64,000 bases of DNA from Russula earlei. Lineage: Eukaryota > Basidiomycota > Agaricomycetes > Russulales > Russulaceae. Where the stretch lies: assembly GCA_025769875.1 (NCBI GenBank), contig JAGFNK010000001.1:248001-312000 (forward strand), read 5' to 3'. A program made the position numbers and the translations under genes. The notes beneath the pieces are model-generated. The model saw only the letters and a program-made list of their open reading frames with translations, was not told the DNA's origin and searched no databases. Each line of letters opens with the position of its first letter. The stretch's first letter is position 1. Shown here piece by piece: positions 33,668-47,027 of the stretch.

Positions 33668-34707
33668 TCAAAGATCCGGATTCTCATTGTCGGAATCCTC
33701 GTCATCATCATCGGGCAGCATCGATTGGTACTGCTTAGCTACGTCACTCCATTCTTGAGCAACGGCCGCTGGATCAGGACCCCGTAATGCCACCCGTCGA
33801 CCTGTCTTCATACGGGCTTCTAGTCCCATTACAAAGAGGGCTTCATCGAAGCGCGCTAGTCTTTTCTGTGCGGTGTGCGCTTCCTTGGGAACCGTCTCCT
33901 TGAGGAATTGAAGCACGGACTCGATGCTCTCAGATTCTTTCCCTTCGTGGACGTCTGCGTCTAGAGTCGAACACTTCCTTTCGAGAGCTGCATATCCTGA
34001 GAACGCACCTGAAGCCGCTCCGCAAAACGCGGCAGCCGCTTTCCAGAGCGTGGAGGCAGCGGGCGCGATCATACCAACGCCGGGCGCAGCAGAGTGCACG
34101 AAGGGAGAAAGGAAAGTCCCGAGCGCAAAGATCCTGGCGAGCGCGTTGAACAGGTGCCTCAACCACCCCAAGATCCGCTGCGCCGTCGGCCTTTTCTTCC
34201 TCACCTCCATCTTCTCCAGAGCGGACACGAACGAGCTGAGATTCGCCTGCATCTGAGCGACGTGCCACGAAAGCGTCCGGGAGGCCTTGTTGACGTCGTT
34301 GGCGATCCTCGTCGTGTCCGAGCCGTATTTGAGCCCCTTGATCCACGACTTGGACGCGCCATCGATCCGCCGGGCCATCAAATAGGCGAACTGGGCGTGG
34401 CAGAGGAGGATCGCGTTCGTCGCCCTCGCGCACCAGCCGGCGTCTTCTCTTAGCAAGTCAAGGTGATGACGGAGCACACTCTCTCGGTCGTCTGGCTTCT
34501 CGGAGCTGACTCTGTGATCCGCGTCATTAGGCAATCACGATGCGGACGGCTGATGAAGCGAGTCGGTGCACACTTGTCTAGCTGAATTGACCAGCCGTCG
34601 AAGAGCTCGATGCATATCCGGATGTCGTATACGGCGCCGAGGATGAGTCGAACGTAGTCGATGTCGGGCCGCATCTGCTCGATTGGAATACCCAAGGGGG
34701 GCATCAT
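33668..34707 (-). CDS. Unknown alpha-helical protein with a Gly/Ala hydrophobic segment
   Basis: Exon 34707-34574 (from ATG, MMPPLGIPIEQMRPD) joins across a 62-bp intron (34573-34512, GTGTGC...ATCACAG, branch-like CCTAATG) in phase 2 to exon 34511-33668, giving 325 residues. The frame is open upstream of the ATG to a TAG near 34800, so a short first exon (for example MGSIRNDF at 34964) is possible. The helix-rich N terminus is followed at about residues 180-225 by a Gly/Ala-rich hydrophobic stretch (FALGTFLSPFVHSAAPGVGM then AAAAFCGAASGAFSGYAA). An acidic tail DDDDEDSDNEN closes the protein. I do not recognise the family. The layout, helical bundle plus Gly/Ala hydrophobic stretch, would suit a membrane-interacting protein, but that is speculation. 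Confidence 0.6.
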
Positions 34708-37424
34708 CCAGTTGAGGAAGCGCTTGAATGATGACTTCCCGGGTACATATCTTCCTCCGTGGTTGTTAGAACACGCGAACCGCTAAAACCTGAAATCAAT
34801 GTGCTCACGGGGGCGGGGAAAGGCTGTCTGACATCCAGAGTAGGGCGGGGAGGGGGAAGGAGCGGGGAGCGGGGAAACAGCACAAAAAACGTTGTGTGCA
34901 GTGAAGTTATGATACGGGGTGAGCTGTGCCAGGCATATACAAAGTCGTTTCGGATGGAGCCCACGAGGCTCAGGCGTGTAGGTAGGGGAGATAGGAGGGG
35001 CCCATTCCGCGAGCGTGAGGGGACGTGGTTTCAACTCGGACAGAACACGAGCCTCTGTCCGAGATTTGATCCTGTTGAGTCACAGGACCACACATCGAGG
35101 TCGACGGGACGGGACGGCGTGAAAGATGCCATTCCACACACAATGATACCCCCGCCGCCATTGCACGATTCCCGTATTCTTCGACGCCAAAGACATCGGG
35201 ATGACCGTGGTCCGAGTCGCTGAGGCTCGCACGTCGTGTCTCATGTCTCAAGAAGCGTCAATAGGAAGATTCCGTAAAGGAACATGCCAGGGCGTGACCG
35301 TCGTCCCGAGTCCCGGCCGTGTGTCATCGTGAAGTGTGAGCGTGCTTTCGGGTTGCCGCAAGGCGCCCCCGTTCGGGCGAATACGTTACGTTAAGGTTTG
35401 GCCAGGTGGCGGGGGAGACGTCCCGCCGTCACAGGTCATGGACAGGGCGAGCAGCGGGAACATGCTGTATTGTTCTTGTTCATGAAGCGCCGCCAACGGG
35501 AAATTCCGCCCAGCGAAGTGCCCCGAAAAATCAACATTCTGCATGGCGAGTAAGGAATTCTGACCCCTGACTCGGAGGACGCAAACGGGCATTATCCGCT
35601 CACCGCTCAGGCCCCGATCCAAGTCTTTCCGTACCGTGCGATTGACAACGAAGCAAAGACCTTTCTTCACCCTGACCAGCGACGACTGTCACGGAAGACG
35701 CGGAGTTCCGAGCGACGCCTTGATGAGGATTCTGGGCAGTGAGGAAAGGCTTACTTGACCAAATCCGATGCATGACCTTCGCGTGAGCTTCCGTGGCTCC
35801 ACCAGCTTCGTGCCTATTTCAAGGAAAATGGAGGAAATGTTCGTTTTTCTCCGGAACAAGATTAACTTTCGATACGGCATCGGAAAGGGAAGGTCTTCCC
35901 GGAACTAACCTTCCCCTGCTGAATTGCAGCCATAACGAAGCATAACGGTAAATACTCCTCATGCGTCACACGATGACAATTAGGCAACAGTTTAATTGAA
36001 GGTTAGGTGAGAGCGGTCCTGGGAGGGAAACAATGGAAAAACGTCACGGTTTGGCGAATGCGTACCTTCACTAAAGCTAGCTTTTACGACCAAATCCACG
36101 AAAGTCACATCAGAGAAAATTCGAGGTGAAGCGGAAGCGGATAATCGATCGATTGATTACTGCCAGATAGGATGACACTCAGTCGCGTGCCGATATCAAA
36201 CGTGCCTGCGCCTTTCGTACTTTTCGATGGAACTTCATTCAAGATCAAACTCGATGCAACACGCTAATTCGGCCGCCGAGGATGCCTCGAATTCTAACTT
36301 TCGTTTGAAATATCGCTTCTGAAAGCAGGTGGCTTCTAGCTGGGCACAGCGATGGAACAACCCGGTCAAGGGTTGAGCAACTACTCCGCTGCCGTATTAT
36401 TGAATGGGTCCGACCTGGAGCAGAGCCAACACTGGGTTCATGTGAGAGAAAACTTTGTAATGGCGCTACTGCGCGATAAGCCCGTAATAGCCAGGGCTCT
36501 TCACACGCCTGAGAGACGAAGGTCGCTTGATGATAGGGTACTGTAATTAAGGTACCCCGGCGTCAACCGTACGCTGAGGAACCAATAGGGTCTGCAGAGG
36601 GTGCATGCACCTTCATTGTGGAGGTACGACCCTGGCGCTCTGCCTATGTCATAAAGGATTGATCATTTTGTTTACGGTTCTGTCAGGCACGCGATTGTTG
36701 TTTAGCTGGGGACGTCATGTCGCCCGTGGGTTCGGGACACAGTACAGTTAGCAATTAGTATGTAACGAGATGAGGCAGTGAGTGGACAGTGAACGCCTCA
36801 GCACATTCCGATAGGCGCTGGAAGGCGATTGCTCGGCGCATGGATAACTGACACTTAGGGGGACACACATGGATCATGGCATCTGCTGTTCCTACACAGC
36901 AGATAACGCGCCCATACACCGTTGAGGCGACCTCGAAGACATCAGGCGCGCCGTCACGGCGAAATTAATGTTGGACGCGTGGCGTTGCCCTTTTCCAGGT
37001 ACATGAGCTCGGCAAGAGGGTCAGATGCATCAAAAGAGTGTGAGCAACACGTCATAAAAGACCTCTATACAGGAACATTAGAGGTGAGTGGAATGTAATA
37101 ACGGAGTCGAAGTACCAGGCATCATGTGATAGAGTGAGCGTTGAGATGGGCTGATTGTGAAAATACCAGGATGGGATGAGATCAACGAGTGACGCTCAAA
37201 GTTGCACTTATTTCTTGGCTGCGCCCACGATCTGACAACGGGTCAAAGTTGGTATCGTGAAAGAAGACATCACGTCGGAACATCACCTACCAGAAAATAC
37301 TGGTACTTGGATAGACACATGTCACCGTCACGTCACGATGAGCGTGACCGATCTTGCTGACACACGTGTTGTGGCCACCAACGACGCGGGACTGCTGCAA
37401 GTCGGTCCTGACCTCGAGCGAACC
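34708..37424. other. Intergenic, 2.7 kb, no gene supported
   Basis: Only short overlapping frames are present (for example 34759-35223, 35386-35670, 36352-36546), with no motifs and no matching splice structure. The right end is the 5' flank of SCC3. An in-frame ATG upstream at 37257 could extend that protein by 56 residues. Confidence 0.45.
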
Positions 37425-40400
37425 ATGTCCGATTCAGAGCCCACGCACCACCCACGACGCTCACAACGCGAAAGGAAACAGGTCACTCACTTCACATCTG
37501 GTTCCGGTGCGTCCTTGCTTCGTACTCCTACCTCCTTACGAACGTTTATTTCTTGCCCAGGTTCTTCTTACAAGAGAAAACGCGACAGGGATGAGAGTAA
37601 CGATGACGGAAATGAATACACCGAAGGACATCTGTCAGATCCTGACGATCCCCCCTCTCCGGATGAAAACGAACAAGGGGATTATGGCGCACAAAAGCCT
37701 AGAGGTAAGCCTGTCGCGCCACCCAAGAAGAAGGGCAAGACGAAGGCACCCAAGCGCACTCGTGTCGCCAAGGCTGGCGACGTCAGGGAGGCCTCCGCTC
37801 GCAAGTCGAAAAAGTCTCAAACTAATGGCGACGCGTTAAACGCGAACAAAATCCCCCGAGACTTCAAAATCAACACCGACAACGCGCTTTTCAGTGCGTC
37901 GGCTCTGTCCTCCCCATTCCGTCCCTCTTATTCATGCTTCTGTATGCAAAGATGCCATCATGAATCCATCAGCTGCTCTGCAGTCAACCGTAGAGGACTT
38001 TCTGGAATCCCTCAGAGAAGCCCCTGGCGTGGCCCAGGCAGAGCTCGTCAATTGTATCCTCCGCGCGTGCGGCTGTAATGACACTGTTAATGAGGATGAG
38101 GCTGTCGATTATGACGGAGTCGTCGATGCTCTAGATAACTTCACAGAAGCATTGAAACAGGTGCGCCGAGCTGCACTGCTTTCCTTTTCACCCTTCATAT
38201 CTCCCTCCGTTTCTAGGATGACTCGCCCCTTTATCCGCTTACAGTCAAGGCTACCGATATTCAAGAAATTTCGCAAGTCCCTCTCCGAATTCCTCGAACG
38301 TCTCATAATATCGGCCGCTGAACTCGGGATCCTGTACACAACCGACTTAGTGGCGACGATCCAGACGTGGATAACGTGCATGTCCTCCTCGCAACTCAGG
38401 AGCTTTCGACATACTGCTACTGTCGTTGCTCTAGAGATATTAACGGCACTATGCGATGTCGCTGCTGCCACTGACAAGGAAGCAGACGTCCTGGATAGGC
38501 AAAAAGCTGGAGAGAAGAAGCGAAAAGCGGTAAATAAGAGCAAAGCAGTCACCGGCCGAGAGAAAGAGCTGGAGGGCAAGGCAGCGGAGGTGCGCCAGCG
38601 GAAAGCTAGATTGGCTGAGTTTCTTAAGGAACTCGTGGACAGGTACGTACCTGCCAATGCCCATTTTGCTCCGCACCTAATAATGGACAATCATTTAGCG
38701 TCTTTGTGAACCGCTATCGTGACTTGGATCCGTCTATCCGTGCTGAATGCGTGCACTCCATTGGTCTATGGTTCAAGAAATATCCTGGGCACTTTCTTGA
38801 CGGCACATACCTTCGATACGTCGGCTGGGTTCTCTCAGACGCTAATACTCAAGTCCGTCTCGAAGCCGTCAAATCGCTCTCCGGCATTTACGAAAACGCG
38901 GATTATATCGGATCCTTACAGACATTCACGGAACGCTTTAAGCCGCGTCTTGTGGAGATGGCGACTCGTGATACGGAGCTCGCTGTGCGCGTCGCGGTCA
39001 TTAGCGTTCTCAGAGCTATCGACTCACATAAACTACTTGAGGACGAGCAACGCGAAGAGCTGTGCATGCTTGTCTTCGACGAGGATGCTAAGGTGCGCAA
39101 GGCTGTCAGCGAGTTTGTCAGGGGTGTTTGGGCCGAGATTGTTAAGGAGCAACTCGGGGGGAAAGTTGGCAAACAAGAGCGAACTCGCGCGGGTATCAAG
39201 GCTCTGGGGATGTTGTTTGTGCGTCTCGCGAAACTACTCGACAAGAAAGCCATAGTTGCCGAAGACGACGAGGAACTTCTCAATGGCATCACCGCTAGTC
39301 CCATATCAAGACGAGTGCGTGAGGTTGCGGCGCTTGTTGGAACCGAGCAACGAGGTAGGATCGCGCTCGCTGTCGAAGCCCTTTGGGACAATGTCGAGTC
39401 TGTCAATGACTGGGAGGCGTTACTGGATATCTTACTACTGGATCATTCGGCCGGATCTGAGGCCATCCAGGAGTCTCGTAGGAGGCCCAGAGCCAACATA
39501 GGGAGCACCGACTCTGCAGCGGGAGAAGCCTGGCGTCTCGAGGAGATTGAGGAAGCCGTCCTTCTGGAGGTCTTTGTGGCTTCTCTAGGGAGGGCAAGGC
39601 AAGTCGCCGCCGCCGCCGCAAAAAAGGTATACGCTCTGTCGCTACGCGCCAGACTGCCCTGATCCATATGTTCTTGCAGGGTGAGGAGGATACTGTCGTG
39701 TCAGATATCACTCGTGCGTTGATCAAAAGCCTGCCTCGATTGTTCGCCAAACACCAATCGGATGAGGCGCGCATCGCTGTGGTTCTCTCAATTCCTCTGC
39801 TCATGAATCTTGACCTCTACTTGGAGATGAGGATGACAGCGGTATGTCGCGGTGGTAGGTATCCTATTCGTAAAGCTGACGTGCCTTGCAGGCCTACACT
39901 AGTTTATGGGATGACATCACCAAGCAGTTCACTTCCCACTCATCGCCTGTCGTCCTCTCGCACGCCGTGACGGCGGTCCGTTACCTCATGGACGCAACCA
40001 GTCTGTCTAATACGAACAATACAAAGATCCTTGAACTCGAAGATAAGCTCGCAGCATCCTTACGCGATGCCGTTGCAGGTCGTGACGAGCTGGAGATTAC
40101 ATCGTTTACGGAGGATGAAGTACTTTTACTTGGGGCAATTCTCACGCGTCTGTCTATGTTAGCAGGTGGGCGGGACCTGTCGTTGTGGATGGAAGAGGAT
40201 GAAGGTGGCAAGCAGAGCAGTGCATGGGACATTGTTTCCGCTCTTCTGGACCGTGGCAGACTAGGGTACAAGGAGGAAGAGACGGTGTGTGCAGTAACAC
40301 GCTTGAAGCATTCTGGCTGACATGTACACGCAGATGATTGACCAAGCGCTCAAGTTGTTAACGTTGCACGTGATCTGGAAGGCTAGGCGACTCTCAGCAG

Positions 40401-42358
40401 AGGCTCAGCCGTCCCCGGGCGATGGACAACTCACGGAATCTTTTCGTGAGCAGCGAGAAGCTCTACTAAAGAGACTTGTCGAATACGCCGTAGGCTCCCA
40501 ATCAAACACAACCGACGGTGTCCGGAGGGCGGCGAGTGCTTCCTCGCTTTCTCAGAGAGTCTCGTCTGACTCAAGTTCGCTCTGCAGGCCTTCCAGAACC
40601 TTTTGAATCTTCATATTCTCTTCTGCCCACCGCAAGAACCTGAAGCTGAAGACTCCTCGAGAACCTTGTTGTCATTAACGCTTGACGAGGAAGTTCAGCT
40701 CCGTTGCGCAGCTTTCGTGCAGAGCGAAATTGAAAGCTTCGCCGAAGAAGTGGCTGTGCATGACGAAACCACTGATGGATCAGGTGATGAAGGTGCTTCT
40801 GGCGACGACGACGCAGCCCTTAAGAAGGGCAGGAGGGCAACGAACGGTACAGAGAAGATTAGAGACGTGGCCCTGGCTGGTATGTCGATTGCTGACCATC
40901 ATGTTTCGATGGGTGGAATGACCACGTACATGAAGGCAAGCAAACTACACGCACCCAACTGGAAGAGGAGTATGTCTTTATGGGCGTTATCTCGACGTAC
41001 TTGCGCGCAATCCGTGCCGGGGCCATTCACCCTAAGCATAGTGTGGTCCTTCTTTCCCACCATGGTCGATTAGGGGTGGCCTTCGACCATTGTTCGAAGA
41101 TCGTCGTTGATATTCTCCGAGAAGAGGGCATGTATACAGGACATGGTGCCATTGTCGTCGATATCGTTTCAAACGCGCTCAAAGACGTGAGCAATGTCAG
41201 CCTTCCTTACTGTCGACCTCGTTCACTGACCCCCTGAAGTCTTTCACCTTGCTCCTCGACGGCCTCGCCACTGATGAGATGCACTCAATCTCGCTCGCCA
41301 AGTCACTATTACACTGCCTCATGATGCGCGGCGCACAACTTGCGGTTGTTCGCAAGCTTGAGGGCCAACACATCATTGCCATTCACACCCAATTGTTGGG
41401 TTGGGTAGTGAAGCGGATTGGAGCGTATGAAAGCAACAAAAACCAAAAGAAGAGGGACACCGCTATCCTGTTTTTCAAGGTTATGCAACCTCTGTTAGCC
41501 CCTTTAGACAATCGAGATGCTTTGGCAATGTACATCGATCTCCTGACTATGTCCGAGATGCGGCTCATCAATCTTCTTCATCTAGCAAAGCTTACATGGA
41601 CCAAGCTCTCGCTCAAGCTAAAGTCAAGGTATCCGCGACGTCACCAGCCTGGGAGCCTCAGCGGGCATATGAAAGGCGCCTTACTAATATCATGTCCAAA
41701 ACCAAAGGTCTGCTGCTATGGCTTTCCATATTTTCGTTATACATTAACACCATTCCCAGGCGCCGCGTCCAAATCTCGTGGTCGGGCTGCCGGCAAGACA
41801 AGAGAATTTGCTACAAGCGACGAAGAATCAGGTGAACAGTCTGCCGAAGAACTGGCACCACATGATCCTGGTCCCCAACGCTCTCAACCCCGCGCAGCCT
41901 ACCGTACAAGGAGTAAAAGTGCAGAGCTGGACGCCCTCTCTGCCAGCGAGGACGGTGGGGAAGGTAGGGCCGAGGCAACGTCCCTTCCGAAGAGGGAAAA
42001 GCGCGCCGTGTCGTCGGCACGTCCGAGCCCGGCCCGCAGCGCTTCTCGGACCAAGCGGGCGCGCGCACGATCGTCCGCGTCTGAGAGTCCCCGATCCGGA
42101 CGATCCAGCCCAGAAGGGGAAGTGACGCCGAAGGCTTCGAGGAAGCGGGCGCGAGCAGCCAGGCACGAAGAGGCAGAGGCAGAAGCAGAAGTGGCGGGGT
42201 ACGCTGTTGACGGTGAGGGGGTGGTGACTCGGGGCGAGGACGACGTTCCAAATGAAGAACGGACTGCGTCCTCGAGCCCCGCTCGGCCTGCTTCCCGAGC
42301 CAGTTCTGCCGGTGTCCCTGACGATTTCCGGGTGCGCCGGAAACGTGTTCGTCACTGA
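37425..42358 (+). CDS. SCC3: Cohesin subunit SCC3/STAG (about 1418 aa, 13 exons)
   Basis: Core cohesin subunit that binds the kleisin and DNA and holds sister chromatids together in the nucleus. Exons: 37425-37506, 37561-37893, 37952-38160, 38245-38642, 38699-39626, 39680-39841, 39892-40284, 40334-40531, 40588-40879, 40936-41186, 41240-41529, 41586-41707, 41760-42358. The N terminus is basic and disordered (PRRSQRERK). The STAG domain follows (FKKFRKSLSEFLERLIISAA, MSSSQLRSFRHTATVVALE), then the SCD block (VFVNRYRDLDPSIRAECVHS, YLRYVGWVLSD) and HEAT-like helices (FMGVISTYLRAIRAGAIH). The tail is Ser/Arg-rich. Exon 4 can start at 38245 (in frame) or 38217; the latter keeps DDSPLYPL, which homologues have, but is then off by one base. 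Intron 8 is GC-AG. Start 37425 (MSDSEP) is preferred over 37257. Confidence 0.9.
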
Positions 42359-42834
42359 TCGAATGTGCGGATTGGAGGGGGAGGGGGGCTTCCTTTTCTA
42401 TCCTTCTTCCTTTCCTTACTTTTATATCTTCCGTCGTCGCTATCTTTATTTTTCTCGCCAGTTCTTACTATCGTTGTTGTTGCTGTCCATCTAATGCGCC
42501 GTCTTATCAACCGAATGAATTGATCATCGTGAACACAAATCAGCCAAGGTCCACTGTCGAGAGAATAAAATGAAATGCCTCCAAGTCTGACTGAGACATG
42601 CAGGCGTAAACAGGCGGTGAGAATGGAAACGGATGCATGATTGTAATATCGTAAATGATGCGCCAGAAAAAAAAAATTGTCAAGGTGAGAAGTATGGATG
42701 AGTGCGGACCTGCAAGCACCGAGGGTAACAGTAACAAACAGCATATAGGCAACGAGAGGAATAAAGTAAAATAGATAGATAAATAGTATGTTCACCGCCG
42801 GCGACACAGATGCATATTCCGACCTGACGGATCG
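42359..42834. other. Convergent 3' flanks of SCC3 and the next gene
   Basis: A TC-rich stretch lies at 42393-42490 and an A9-10 tract near 42666. No gene is seen. Confidence 0.5.
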
Positions 42835-45800
42835 TCAGTCGTCCAGTTGGTCGAAGGTGGCCAGCATGGCCTCGGGCTGCACAGCACAGAGAGGGGGGAA
42901 GCCCGGTCAGCGGCACGACGCCGAACAGCACGGAAAAGATGACGAGCGCGCTCTCACCTCGTTTTCCATGGAAGCCCGCCGCAATCGGTTGGGAAAGTCG
43001 CCCCACGTCATCCGACGATCGGGGAGGTTAGACGCCTGTCTGCTTCGCGCGACGGGCGACATCGTCGTCCGCGGCGATGCCGAATCGGGGGACAGCCACG
43101 GAGGCGGTGGCATGAGCTCGGGGTCGTCGATGCCAAGATATCCGTACAGATCGGCCTGCGCTCTCGCGAGCGCGCGACTCCCGACTGATGGCGTCGTGGG
43201 CACTGGAAAACGGCAGGGGACAGACAGACAGACACACACACACCCCTTCAGTTCAGCGTGTGTTGCGCGGATAAAAAGAGAAAAAAAAAAAGGGGCGTCG
43301 TGTGAAAAAGCTGTGCTCACCGGACTTCTGGCTTGGCAGGTCGGACGTAATGATGCGTCGCAGCGAAGACGGCCTGACGGGAACGGTAGGTAGAGAGGAG
43401 ATATGCGAGGACGGCGTGCTGCCGCCTACTGAGAGGTGGCTCCACTGCGACGAGCCTCTCCAGCCCGGCGGCAGTGGCGGCTGGCCGTGACTCAACCAAA
43501 ATCCTCCCCTTGACATGCGTACGCTGGACTTGCAAGAGGCGACGACGCGGCTCGAGCGGTGACTCGAAGGGCGCGTGCCACAGGGACTCGGGTCGTGATA
43601 ATGTAGGGTGTCGTTGAGGTCATCCAGGTCTCGTGCTACTTGCTGGGCTTGCGCCCAGGCCTCCTCACGCTCCGACTCAAGTACGGAGACCTGTTCTCTC
43701 AGGATTTGCACCTCTGCTGTTCGCTTGAGGTAGCTTGAGTGAAGCTTGCGTAGCGCCATTGCTAACGCGCTGCCGGAGTGAACAGCGAGCATCCATGAGA
43801 GCTGCGCGGCCTGATCGCGTGTGCAATACAACATCTCGGCAATCCTATCGAGGTTCGTCGCTGTCTCATGTAGCTCTTGCAGTTTCGACCGGAGGGCGAT
43901 GGAGCTGAACTCCGGGTTCTCCGTGTATGCATAAGTAGCCTTCAACAGGACGTCTCGCTTGCGAACCTGCAATCGATATTGAACCCTGAGCTCCTGCAAC
44001 AACGCATCGAGCCGCTCCAGTTCTTGCGGGACCTCTAGAAACGCTGCTTCCGGTGACAATAGCCGAATGGACGATGGTTGCCCTGACTGCTTGATTGCCT
44101 CGGATACAACCACATGTAACTCTGCGCTGGAGAACGTCCACTTTGCCGCCTCCATAGTGAGGCCTTTGAATTTAGGAGGGGACGTCCGAAATCTGGGCAC
44201 GGAGCCAGCATTGGGGGTCCCTGATAGCAACTCTTCGAGACTCATTCTGGAAACGGACTCGGCGGATGCGTTAGAAGGTAACCGAGCGTGACCCCTACAG
44301 TTAGAGGATACGTTACGATATGGGGCGCGTGGACCCAGTGGACGATGGGGGCGATCAGAACTGTATGTGTTGAGTGGACGATTGACGGGTGCATGATCAG
44401 GCAATGCCGAGGGAGCAGCCAGAGGGACGTCAGGCTGGCGATCCTCCGCTGTCAGGGAATCAGATGAAGAGGAACGCTCCCGTCGGAGAGGGGAGGGAGG
44501 CAATTCATACGACGGGGGACGTGGAGAAACAACGGAGGGCTTCGAAGGCGGAGGAGGCGGGTGCAGTTGCGGTGGCGGTGGTGGTGGCAGCAAAGAGAAT
44601 AGGGGGGACGGAAGGCCAGATGGAGGCTCGTTCCCGATCTCCTGCGGAGACGGTGGCAGTGATGGAGGTGGTGGAGGGAGTGTCAACGTGAATCGTGAGG
44701 GGATGGTCTTCTTTTGAGAATCAGGAAAGCCATTACGCGCCGATCCCTGGGAGTGTGCCACTTCGGGAGCCTGGTGTCTGCCATTAGTCGTCGTGGGTAG
44801 TGTTGAACCCGCCATCGGGGTATGATTTCCCGAGGATGACCGCTTCGGTTTGCCCTTTGATGACAGTTTGTGTATCCTGGAGACCCTTGTTGAGGCAGAT
44901 CCTCCAACGATGAACCTCATCGATGCCCCACTGCGTAGGGATCTGGCAGCGGATGGCTGTCGTTGGGTCGAAGACTCTGGATATGACAAGGCATGGCCCC
45001 GTGGGTAGCCTACGCCCGGAGAGAACATGGGACTAAAGACGTAAGGGGTCTCGGGGAAGGTTTGTCTGTGCCCAGATACAGGCATCGACATTCTCACATG
45101 GGAGGCGCGCGGTTCTCCTGCAGAAATGTCAAAAGGAAACACATCAGATGGCGCGTGTCTAGCAGAGAGTGGAGCGGATATACGCCGTTGAAAATTGCCG
45201 TCGTCCGACAAGATAAGGCTGTCAAGGAGGTCCGGGCTGGGAGCGGGGCTAGATGACCTCAACGGTATCTGGAAAGCCGTGTTTGTCAGCGCAGACGAAG
45301 GAGCATCGCGTTGCCGGGGAGAAGTTTGCCGAGAGCGGGTCGCAGGCCTTGACGAGGGCCGGCCAGACCGTTTGTTGTCGGGATCATCCGGGATCGCTCT
45401 CTGACTGACTGTCGGGGATTCGCTGGCAGAGCGGATGGAGGATACCCGTCGGTCGCCAATCGGAAGTAAAGTGGCTGGGTGTAGGAGGAGGTTGTTTACG
45501 GAAGCAAGAGATGGTCGCGCACTTAAGCGCGAAGGACGACGAGCGTCTGCAGTGGAGCCTAAGGAAGGAATTCGGGAACGTCAGGATACATATCCAACTC
45601 AACTTATCAAAAACGATGAGAATTCACTGACCTCTTCGGCGCTGTGCCGCGAGCATTGCGTTTCTGGAGCCGCCGGGATTGCGTTCCCTTGCGGGTGAGG
45701 ATGTGGGTGAGGATGCGGGCAACCCCGCCTCGGAAGCTGAGGGAAGCGAAGGAAAGCGTTCAAGAAGCGTGTTAATTCCAGAACCAGGTGAGGTGCTGGA

Positions 45801-47027
45801 CGCAAGACCAGACCACGCAGACGGTGCAGAACCTGGAGAAGCAGACATGTCCGGCTGCGCATCGGATGAACTCCCATCTTCCTCGGCCGAGGTGGATGAG
45901 TCCTTGATCAAATCTGGGGTCCCCGCCTCGGAAACATCGGGTGTCGGTAGCTCCGTAATTGGCGAACAGGGTTTACCTCTGCTGACGAAAGTGGCCTCTG
46001 ATGACTCCTTCTCCAACGGCTTGTCTTGCGGGCTGCCCTCGTCTACCTTATCAGCCGAAACGATATCGGCCTTGTCCTGGCTCGCAGGTTGATTGGTAGG
46101 GGTATCATTGACGCCCGCGGGCCGAGGGGCAATGAGAGGTACATGAAACTCTCCATCTCCAGTGCTGAGCCGCGATTGCTTCTGGGTGGGCGAGTTCATG
46201 AAAGGGTTTTCCCCGATGGGCAGGGTGGCTGAGTCCAGACGGGTGATACGTCGAGAAAAGCGGTGGTGAGGGTGGTCCGCATGGACCGCCCACACATTGG
46301 CAATGAAAGCTCCGGGAAGCGTGACGTCCGATACAACGGACGCGCCGTCGTCGTGGACAGGAGAGTGTCCGGGATGTGTGGAAGAACGATGTGGCTCTGC
46401 AGACCTGCCGCCCGAACGTTGAATTTGCACCCTGGTCCCAAGAGACGTGGGCGGGATCTTGATTGGTGCGGGTGGGGGCTTGGCCGCACGGCGGGAGGAT
46501 TGTGCCTGAGGGTCGTCACTGGTCAGCAGGAGAACAGTACCGAAGGTTGACGGATTGCGTACTCGAGGAGGGCCATCCCCAGCTACGTATGGTCCCGCGT
46601 GGTGATAGTCCTGGACGGTGCCCTCAATTCATGCAACGACAACACGAGGAGATTCGAACGAAAGGACACTCACCATCGGTTGCACCAGTCCAGCGCCGTT
46701 GTGTGGGGCTTTAGGTGGACTCCCGGAACCGGAACGAGACCGTCTATCCCTCGATTGCGTATGGCTTGTCGCTGTGGGCCGATCGGCGCGGAAGGTAGCC
46801 ACGAACGGATCGCTGGGGAAGAGGGGTTCGGGTACGATGTCTATGTCCACCTGGGGAGTCATTGCACGATATAATCTCTCCGCAGAGGGCCTGGACGGAT
46901 CGCCAATCTCTACGACGCTCGCTGCGGCGAAGCTACTTGGGGAAGGTGGGGTGGGTGGTCGCGGATGGCGTAGGCCGACCATCTTCTTGGCTTTGCGTCT
47001 GGCATGGCGAAAGCTGAGAAAGGACAT
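42835..47027 (-). CDS. Pro-rich coiled-coil protein (1285 aa, 5 exons)
   Basis: Exons in transcript order: 47027-46674, 46610-45632, 45558-43321, 43202-42958, 42876-42835. They sum to 3858 nt, in frame. Introns have GTGAGT/GTCAGT/GTGAGC/GTGAGA starts and CAG/TAG ends. The N terminus is basic (SFLSFRHARRKAKKM). Most of the first 800 residues is Ser/Pro-rich, with NAMLAAQRRRGSTADARRPS at an exon junction and long Pro runs (LPPPPPSLPPSP). A predicted coiled coil occupies about residues 895-1080 (ELERLDALLQELRVQYR, then LREQVSVLESEREEAWAQAQ). The end is FDQLDD. The layout suggests a scaffold or cytoskeletal adaptor. I cannot assign a family. ATG 47027 is chosen; an in-frame ATG at 47165 would add 46 poor residues. 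Confidence 0.75.

Noticed and set aside
42788..43393. 201-residue plus-strand frame
   Set aside because: Lies antisense to the last exons of the Pro-rich coiled-coil gene, whose spliced frame is consistent.
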